Source: Neodontobutis hainanensis (lineage: Eukaryota > Chordata > Actinopteri > Gobiiformes > Odontobutidae). Taken from it: 64,000 nt of DNA. The DNA lies in assembly GCA_024349245.1 (NCBI GenBank), contig JALDNG010000883.1:1-64000 (forward strand), read 5' to 3'. Below the pieces are notes generated by a model. It did not search any database and was not told the origin of the DNA. It worked only from the letters and a program-made list of their open reading frames with translations. Of this stretch, positions 57,010 through 64,000 are shown one piece after another; the stretch's first letter is position 1; each line of letters starts with the position of its first letter. Position numbers and translations under genes: made by a program.

Positions 57010-57562
57010 CACGGTGGCCGAGACAGCTCAACACGCTGCAAATGAAGAAAGCACCAGCAAATAAAGAAAACATCTTCATCAGTTTGACAACACACGCTGC
57101 AAAGGTTCACAACACATGCAAATACAAAACGCGCTGCAAATACAAAAACGCGCTGCAAATACAAAACGCTGCAAATGACACAGACCACAACGGAAATGTT
57201 TTAAGGGGACTCATTTGAGTGACGAACAATATATTTAGGCCAACAATATCCAAACGACAAAGCAATTATACGATCATGATCTAAAAGTGAAAAAAAAAAT
57301 AAAAACTTACCTTATATGTCAGTGACAACACTGACAACAACGCGACAGGCGAGTAAACAATAAGCAGGTCCCATTATTGGTTCGTCACTCAAAGGAGTCT
57401 CCTTAAAACATTTTCGTTGTGGTCTGTGCTATTTGCAGCGCGTATTTGTATTTGCATGTGTTGTGAACTTTGGCAGCGCGTGTTGTCAAACTGATGAAGA
57501 TGTTTTCTTTATTTGCTGGTGTTTCTTCATTTGCAGCGTGTTGAGCTGTCTCGGCCACCGTA
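57010..57562. mobile_element. Fold-back MITE with long inverted arms
   Basis: The first and last 200 or more bases are inverted copies: acggtggccgagacagctca at the left, tgagctgtctcggccaccgt at the right. They share internal words cgctgcaaatacaaa and gtgacgaac. The 5-bp duplication gtccg flanks it (57005-57009, 57563-57567). There is no coding frame. Superfamily unknown. Confidence 0.85.
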
Positions 57563-57567
57563 GTCCG

Positions 57568-57700
57568 GTGCTGAACGCTCCAAGCCGCAAATTAGCAGCT
57601 GGTAAGCAAGAGCTGTCTGGTGCTGAACGCTCCGAGCCGTGAATTAGTTTAGCGGCTGGTAAACAAGAGCTGTCCGGTGCTGAAATTGAAAATGACTCGT
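57568..57700. repeat. Short tandem duplication of pre-RT spacer
   Basis: Three passes of an approximately 50-base word containing gctgaacgctcc(a/g)agccg, a(a/g)tta and gctggtaa(a/g)caagagctgt; units 1 and 2 have one. Confidence 0.6.
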
Positions 57701-58003
57701 GGTCCGGAGCTTTGACTCAGGGTAAATTTTCCAACCCAGAGGCGTTAAATAGTTTGTCAGTTTTATTGTTCCACCTTTTAGATTCTCAGCAGAATGAAAT
57801 GATGAATGTAATTCAGTCCAATAGGTCACTGTTTGCTGATGTGCCCTCTCAGACTCATGTGCTCAGTCATGATATTGATGCAGGTTCCTTTAACTGAACG
57901 CCAATTACACCTGATGACTTCCTTCAGTATTCTGTTATGGCCTTTGGCATGTGTAATGCGCCCGCCACATTTCAGAGGCTTATGCATGTAGAGTTGTCTG
58001 TAT
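57660..58003 (+). pseudogene. Pre-RT and RT remnant of Gmr1-like A, left of hAT (unit 3)
   Basis: QNEMMNVIQSNRSLFADVP is followed by SQTHVLSHDIDAG, then a jump to FNxTERQ- and TPDDFLQYSVMAFGMCN-type sequence. The join occurs at a caggt word shared by both sides, so the KQHPYR to KGYWQ part is deleted. Confidence 0.75.
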
Positions 58004-59103
58004 TAGGGCTGTGTTGAAAAAATTGATTCACCAATTCTGAATCGATTTTCATATTAATTTCTAAAGATCGATTCGTAACTCAGAGGATCGATTTAATAAT
58101 AGGCCTAAATTTTCCCAGTGAATTTTAATTTGCCGTAATTCACGCATCTTGCGAGGTGGAAGGACTTTAAAACAACGAACATGGCTGCTTTGAAAACTCC
58201 AGAAACGCTCAAATCTGCGATCTGGCACCATTTTGGGTTCAGAAGCAATAAAGAGAACGAGCTTGACAAAAGCAAAGCAATTTGCAAAGCCTGCCAAATG
58301 GAGGTGAAGTATTGTGGAAATACTACTAATCTCGGAACCACATGATGCGACATCATCAAGACATCATATCCAAGCCCGCCACAGGACGCAACAGATGACA
58401 CTGAAACAAACTCTACAACTGCCAATTAATTCTGCACGCTCTGTCAAAATAACTGAGGCGATTGCGGGCTTCATTTGGAAAGATATGCGGCTGTATTCTG
58501 TTGTTGAGAATGTGGGATTCAGGCGGCTAATGAAGGTAATGGAACCAAATTATGTCATTGTGTTCTAAACGCCTGTCTGTCTGAAGAAGTGATCCCCAAC
58601 ATGTACCAGACAGTAAAAGATAGTGTAATGTGTAAGCTTAAGACCGCAGAGAGGGTGGGCATTACGAGTTACACCTGGACATCCGTAGCTACAGAATCTT
58701 ACATGAGTGTGACAGCACACTACATAGACGTTCATTGGAACCTTGTGTCTTATGTTCTGCAGACAACCGAAGTTCAAACGGACCATCGCTCTGACAGTCT
58801 AGCTGAAATGTTAACCAAAGCTATGGAGGAGTCGGGGCTGCTGAGTAAAGACCCAGCCATAGTCACTGACAACGCGGCGAATATGATCCGTGCGGTTGAG
58901 ATTACGGGACTAACACACTTCGGCTGCTTCGCGCACATAATCAACCTAGCCTCGCAAGCCGGTCTCAAACTGCTGAATGCTTTCTTCAAAAACACTTATC
59001 TAAATCTCGAAGATCGGATCGAATCGAATAATGATAATCGATTCAAGATCTTGAGAATCGGAATCGAATCGATTCTTGAAATTTGAATCGAAACACAGCA
59101 CTA
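58004..59103 (+). mobile_element. hAT transposon, degenerate, inside RT (unit 3)
   Basis: Ends tagggctgtgtt and aacacagcacta are inverted repeats, and an exact 8-bp duplication, gtctgtat, flanks the element (57996-58003, 59104-59111), the hAT hallmark. The plus strand has a BED-finger start (ATG at about 58181: AIWHHFGFRSNKEN, KAICKACQMEVKYCGNT) and a transposase stretch at 58589-59086 (VTAHYIDVHWNLVSYVL, IVTDNAANMIRA, FGCFAHIINL). Subterminal aatcgatt words repeat at both ends. It is about 1.1 kb, much shorter than an autonomous hAT, with stops between the domains. Confidence 0.9.
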
Positions 59104-59281
59104 GTCTGTATTGTCTTTTTGTGAAGCATATCTTGATAACTTGGTGGTTTGTTCATCTTTGTGAGTGGAGCACATTACAGTACAAATTAACAGTTAACTT
59201 GTCAAAATGTGAGTTTGGGCAAGCAACAGTGACCTATCTTGGAAAAAGGGAGGGGGGAGGTCAAGTGCGTCCAGTTCAAGC
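59104..59281 (+). pseudogene. RT remnant right of hAT, last piece of the array
   Basis: Continues the Gmr1-like RT (LTVNLSKCEFGQATVTYLGK) and stops matching units 1/2 at about 59281, right after gtccagttcaagc. This is the right edge of the tandem array. Confidence 0.75.
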
Positions 59282-61511
59282 ACACTTGCTGTGTGAAAAA
59301 CCACAGGAGATGATGACGACGCATCTGAGCAAAGTTTGCATGAAAGGAAATGCAACCAAAGAACAGCAGAAGGAGGCAAAGAGAGCCAAGGAGTCTGCGA
59401 AGGTGTGGCCACGGCAAGCCCGGAGCTGGGACTACAAGGAAATGCTCAAACGTTACCCCTACAAACCGTCTAGGCTGGCTCTTCTGAAAGAGCTTCTCCA
59501 AAGAACGTTTTGTGGCTAATGCTTCTAACCAAGCAGACCTGGAGTACAAAGAGAGGCTCACCAGCACGGCTGCCGTTCCCACAGCCAGTGAACCTTCTGT
59601 AACAGCCGGTGTCAGCTCTCGAGCGGCGGTGTCAGCTCTCGAGCGGTTGGTGGCGTCCTCGGTGGTGGAGGATAGCAGCTCGAAGGCAGCACCACCCATC
59701 CAAGCGACCGAACATGGCAAAAGTAAGTTCTAAACCTCGCACACATCAGTCCAGAAACTGTGAACAAACTGCAAGGTTTGAGCTCATTTTCTTCTGTCTG
59801 TATTTTTTTCAGAGATCAAGCTCAGTACAGCATAAATGTCAGGGTCAAGATGACACAAATGGGGCTCTACGAAAAGCTCTACTTCAAGAGCTACTTGATC
59901 AACACCCTGCTGGTCCCAAACTGCCAACGTCTCCAGGATGCTGTGGTACATCCAGCCAAGTGGGGATGAAGTCAGCTTGGACTTCCTGCTAAAGTCCACT
60001 GAGACCAAAGATTACCTCACCATTCTGAACTATATCAAAAACATGATCCGGTTTGTTCAGTGTTTGAAGACCCACCTGAGCTTGGCTGCAGCAGATCCTG
60101 ACTTCTACAGGAAGTGCCAAGCCTACATCGACCTCCTCGCTTCCATCAGAAAGCCAGTGGCCAAGTCCAACAGCAAGGTCATGTGTAAAACGAGGTCAGT
60201 TGCTAATCTGCTTTCCATTTGTTTTTCTTTAATGACTTCCTCCATGTTGATAGTACTTATGTGCTGGCTGTACATATGGGGTTATGTGATACAGACATGT
60301 GTAGTTCTCCGCCGCATTGTGGTCTTGTATGTCATTCTAGGTATGACCGGTTCGCAGAGGGCGAGAAGAGCCTTCAGGAGTGCCAGGCCGTCCTCCAGAA
60401 GGCCAAGAAAGACATGCTGTCCATTTATGGGAGTCTACTGGAAGGTGACCACATGGCTTCAGAGGAAAAGACCATGTTCTGGTATTACTGTGAAGCAATC
60501 CTGATCCTCGGCCACTTCCAGAGACCAGGAGCATTGGAGGGAATAACAGTAAGTGTCAGTAAGACCTCAGTTTTTGTGGGGGCATCAGCCTAAACAGATT
60601 ATATTAGGTAGTCTGCAAAGAGGACGTTTATGTCAGTTATTTACTGTGTTTTTTTGTTTTTGTTTTTATGTACAGCAGAGTGGGACGAGAAAAAATTCTG
60701 GTGGAAAGGTGTGTGTTCCAGTAAGTGAACACAAGACTGCGACAATGCAGATCACCGTGTTTGCCCTCACAATGGAGGAGGCAGCAGTAAGTACACTTTG
60801 TACAGGCTAAATTGCCTTACCATGAAACATAGTGTCACCAGCAATGAACCAACAGATATTATCAGATGTATTTTTTTTTGTCTTTGCAGATGCTGGACGC
60901 ATACTACACATGGCTCAAGTCTAACAAGTTGTTTGTGTCATCGTCGGGCACCAAGATTAGAAGTGCAACCAATGACCTCGCTCGTCTGCACCAACAGTAA
61001 GTATTAACAGCAGTCCATAAGACCTAAAAGTTTATGTTGGATTAGCATTCAACTAATAACGTATTTGTGCATTTATTAAACGGCTCAGCCTCAAAGAAAA
61101 TGATTCAAATTTGGGAGTTTCATCTCATATTTCTGCCCCATTGCAGCTACAAACTGCCAAACATCCCGAGCCAGCAGATACGCAGGACCGTAGAGACAGA
61201 TGTGGCTGCCAACTTCACAGAGGAGCAGAAGGCGTCTGTGGCCCCTACATGGCCCATTCGACGGCAGTGGCAAACCAGCACTACTGGATGAAGACCCTGG
61301 ACACTGTTGTGGCCACTTCAAACCTGCTCAGCTCGCTGACACGGTATGCAGTTATCTGAAACAGTTATAATTATGTCTCTCAATGCTCATCCATCAGTTT
61401 GTCAGTGTGTAACCTTAAAACCTTTTTTAATTTTGCAGCTCCTCGTCTGACGACTCTGGCGAAGAGGACCCCAGGGCAGAGAAGAGACGGCGAGTGGAAT
61501 GTTCTCGCTGA
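59282..61511 (+). pseudogene. Tyrosine-recombinase-like multi-exon gene
   Basis: Seven blocks have GT/AG borders: up to 59722, 59813-60194, 60341-60548, 60676-60786, 60890-60996, 61147-61343 and 61439-61511 (stop TGA). Phases agree from block 2 to block 7. Block 1 has EKPQEMMTTHLSKVCMKG and SWDYKEMLKRYPYKPSRLAL. Block 2 has DYLTILNYIKNMIRFVQCLK. Recombinase-type residues follow in the expected order: GHFQRPGALEGIT (Arg), VSEHKTATMQ (Lys), IPSQQIRR (Arg), then MAHSTAVANQHYW (His, Tyr). The end EKRRRVE may be a nuclear signal. One-base frameshifts occur near 59505, in block 2 (near 59935) and near 61240, so this copy is not intact. A Crypton-type or domesticated recombinase is the best guess; the start codon lies left of the array break and is missing. 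Confidence 0.6.
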
Positions 61512-61776
61512 CAGCAAAATGCTCAAAACTTGACCCAACTGCAGTGAAGATGGCTAAAGTCATAAAGGCAGAAGGATGGACGGCCAATTATCCACATTAC
61601 ATTTACTTTGTGTTTCTGTGTATAAATCAACTTAAGTAGCAGTGACCCAACTCATTAGTATTTCAATGGACTCTATGTTTGTGTGTATTACAGGCATTGG
61701 TTATTTTCTTGTTGTTGTATTGAATATTTTTCTTTCTCTTGCAACGACAAGGATCATCATTTCCTTTCCTTTGCAG

Positions 61777-62365
61777 TGTTTCAAGCCACAGGAGATGCTG
61801 CCTAACCACGTGTTGATGTTCTGCATGAAGAACCAGACTGGTGAGGAGAGGAAAGCAGAGGTGGAGAGAGCCAAAAGTCCATGAAGGCCTGGACCCTTCG
61901 AGGCAGAACCTGGGACTACAATGCCATGGTCAAGCGGTACCCGATGAGGCATCCAGAAAGGCTCTTCTGGAAGACCTGCGTGAAAGACATTTTTGATCCT
62001 GAATGACCCTGAGGCTGCACAGGAGGCACAGGCTGAATCCCATCACTGACCACCAGGCGCTGCAAGTGATTTGTTATCCACTAGTACTAGTTACTTTTCA
62101 TTTAATGCAGAGTCATTAAATATAATATTGGAACAATGGATTATTTGTTTTTTTGTTTTTCATCTAATCATTCTAGGCCTGTTCAGCCGACTCTCCAAGA
62201 CTGCCAGAGAGTCCTCAGTATCAGAGGCGGACATGCTGGGCATCCACAGGAAGCTCCAGGACCAGCAGCATTTGGAAGAAGACCAAATGATGATGTTCGT
62301 ACTGCTGCGAAGCCATCTTTGTCCTGAGGTACTTCCAGCGACCAGAAGCAGTGATGGCATTTAAA
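61777..62365 (+). pseudogene. Second, partial copy of the tyrosine-recombinase-like gene
   Basis: A cag acceptor at 61771-61776 is followed by CFKPQEMLPNHVLMFCMKN, then (shifted) WTLRGRTWDYNAMVKRYP, matching block 1 of the upstream gene (EKPQEMM...SWDYKEMLKRYP). A second block, 62177-62365, with acceptor and gtaagt donor, gives ADMLGIHRKLQDQQHLEED and, after a one-base shift, CEAIFVLRYFQRPEAVMAF, the match to block 3 with the Arg motif. The equivalent of block 2 and everything after block 3 is absent. Several frameshifts. A tandem duplicate in decay. Confidence 0.6.
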
Positions 62366-64000
62366 GTAAGTACTTTTACTTTGCAGCGTTTCCTCAGTGT
62401 GTATAAGGTGTAGTGAATGTAGCAGCGACTCCTTAGTTTCCTTCGCTTGGAGAGGCCGAGCACGGGTCCTGTATATTGCGTGACGAGCTGCGGCTTAAAC
62501 ACATTGACACCGAGTCCCAGAATGGATGCTTGTACGGGTTTATTTAGTGGTTTTCCACTTTTAAAACACCTTTTTTAAAACACCTTTTTGTTTAGCTGCA
62601 AATTGTTGGAAATATGTTATGGTGTATTACTTTAGATCAGTTAAATTATTAAATTATTAGTTTTTACCAGCGAGGAGTTTATAATAATTTTTAACAGTCT
62701 AAGATATTTAAATCTAAACCTAAGGCACTGGCTTTGTCAAAACGACCAATTCGTCAAGGGATCTGTCTGCAGGACTACAGCCCATACACCATTGATACAT
62801 GGAGTAAATAAAGTCTTTGTCGCCCTCTTTTGGTGAATATAAAGTAGTGTTTGAACCAAGTAAAGCACAATGTGTGTAAATACTATGCCATTTAAAATAT
62901 TTATATTATAAAACTGCATACTTATAAGAATAAACTATAAGAAGCCATTGTATTTAAATATTGTCTTTCAGAAAGTGACCTGACCTCTGATTAAAACTGC
63001 ATCAAAAGGAGGTGGCATTAAAAAGAGACCACAATAGAATCATGTTTTTCACTTCTTTATTTCTCCTAAACACGAATAGCACATTGTATAAAACGTACAA
63101 ATTACTATATTAACATGAAGAACAAATAATTGGTGATCATTTGCGTTCTAAGTCCAAAAATCACTCTGAGCTCGATTCATAGTCTGGCTAAGTGGCTAGG
63201 CTAACAGTAATCTACCAAACACATAGTTTGTATAGATGAGCACATAATTAACGAGACGGCTTTGATCATAACAGCTGTCAAAACGCCTTTTCTATTTCAA
63301 TTATGTGTGTGCATTTTTAATAATATAAATAGTCTATTTTTCTCTGACCTGTTGAGTAAAGTCGCATATACATTAGGATACGTGGCCAAAGTCCAAGCAG
63401 CCGTTTTAACAAAAGTGGCCGGACGGCCGGACTGTTTTCGTAGAGGCTAGAACCATGGCCGTCAGTCATCATAAACCATCAAAGTGGTCTGCCACTTTTA
63501 AAAGTGGAAAACCATAAATGCGCCCTCTGGTGGTTGTGGCTGGTGAACTGGCAAGCCATCTGCCAGTTTGGAATCTCGGCTCTGCTAAATATTCTCTCGG
63601 GGCACCACCCAGATTCATAGTTCTGGGAGCTAATTATGTTAATAAGTCTCAATCTAAAGGAAGCAAATTCTTCCTAGTTTTCGAACATTTCTTAATATAA
63701 ACAAAGAAACCTTTAATGTCTTTTGGGGGTTTTGTTGAAGATTATACAAGTTTAACAATGAATAATGACAGGGGAAATGACACAAAGGAATAATTAGGGA
63801 CAAATGATGAGGGTAATTAACACAAAACAATGATTGACATGGAACAACTTGTTAGAACCTTTGGTGGAATAAAGTAAGTTTAACCCTTGTTTTATGCTAT
63901 TTACTTGGAGGTGTTACGGAGGGTAAAGGGGACGGTTAGACGGCTTAATTAAAAGGACTATTGACGGCTTTTGAATGGCGTAGGGGAAAAGGTTCTGCTG
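62366..64000. other. Right flank, no gene recognised
   Basis: AT-rich with only short frames. A 19-base inverted pair, tggttttccacttttaaaa at 62548-62566 and its complement at 63496-63514, brackets about 930 bases, and gcgccctctggtgg follows the right arm. From about 63570 on I see nothing assignable. Confidence 0.4.

Larger units (their letters stand above)
51355..59281. repeat. Tandem segmental duplication, unit 3 (partial)
   Basis: Third copy, matching units 1 and 2 from the coiled-coil exon through the Gmr1-like element. It ends abruptly at about 59281 inside the reverse transcriptase, where unit 1 continues at about 3860. It keeps about 2.1 kb of gag-protease-integrase sequence missing from both other units, and it has its own hAT and fold-back insertions. 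Confidence 0.88.
52490..59281 (+). mobile_element. Gmr1-like Ty3/gypsy LTR retrotransposon A, copy 3 (longest, 3' end missing)
   Basis: The only copy with gag to integrase in place: 5' LTR, gag, a CCHC knuckle, a protease trace, integrase, nested LINE, integrase tail, fold-back MITE, pre-RT, a broken RT with a hAT insertion, then an abrupt end at 59281 with no RNase H or 3' LTR. The order integrase then RT is directly visible. About 270 bases of RT core are deleted near 57890. Confidence 0.85.

Overview
The window reads as a teleost fish genome. Long intergenic and intron-like stretches are packed with nested fish-type transposable elements: Gmr1-like Ty3/gypsy, L1, L2/CR1-like LINEs, Tc1, hAT, piggyBac, fold-back MITEs and an endogenous-retrovirus-like element. 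Short exons have GT/AG borders and there is a long (TG)n microsatellite. I see no prokaryotic operon, rRNA, tRNA or CRISPR array.

Layout. Most of the window is a tandem array. The sequence at 1 restarts at 29530 and at 51355. Unit 1 (1-29529) and unit 2 (29530-51354) are collinear over their whole length. The main size difference is a 7.4-kb LTR element present only in unit 1 (7839-15215). Unit 3 (51355-59281) repeats only the first few kb, but its Gmr1-like element is longer. At 59281 the array stops inside that element's reverse transcriptase, and a different locus begins.

Each full unit holds, in order: the tail of a coiled-coil/EF-hand host gene; a Gmr1-like element with a nested LINE; a LINE 3' region carrying (TG)n; an EF-hand exon; an L1 tail (with the LTR element inside it in unit 1); a second EF-hand exon and a terminal exon; a small spliced minus-strand gene-like locus (B); a minus-strand LINE; a second Gmr1-like element with a MITE inside; a two-exon minus-strand gene (A) for an acidic protein with a TATA/CRE-type promoter; exons of an unidentified plus-strand gene (C); a piggyBac-derived fragment; a Tc1 element; and the coiled-coil exons that lead into the next unit.

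Right of the array (59282-62365) lies a multi-exon plus-strand gene. Its spliced product carries the R, K, R, H and Y signature of a tyrosine recombinase. A second, more damaged partial copy follows it.

Almost every coding region is broken. The best-preserved gene-like structures are gene A, with complementary frameshifts in its two copies, and the tyrosine-recombinase-like gene, whose splice phases agree across six introns apart from a few frameshifts. The two gypsy elements show the Gmr1 domain order, with integrase upstream of reverse transcriptase. The tandem array could be a true segmental duplication or two uncollapsed haplotypes; the sequence alone cannot separate these.
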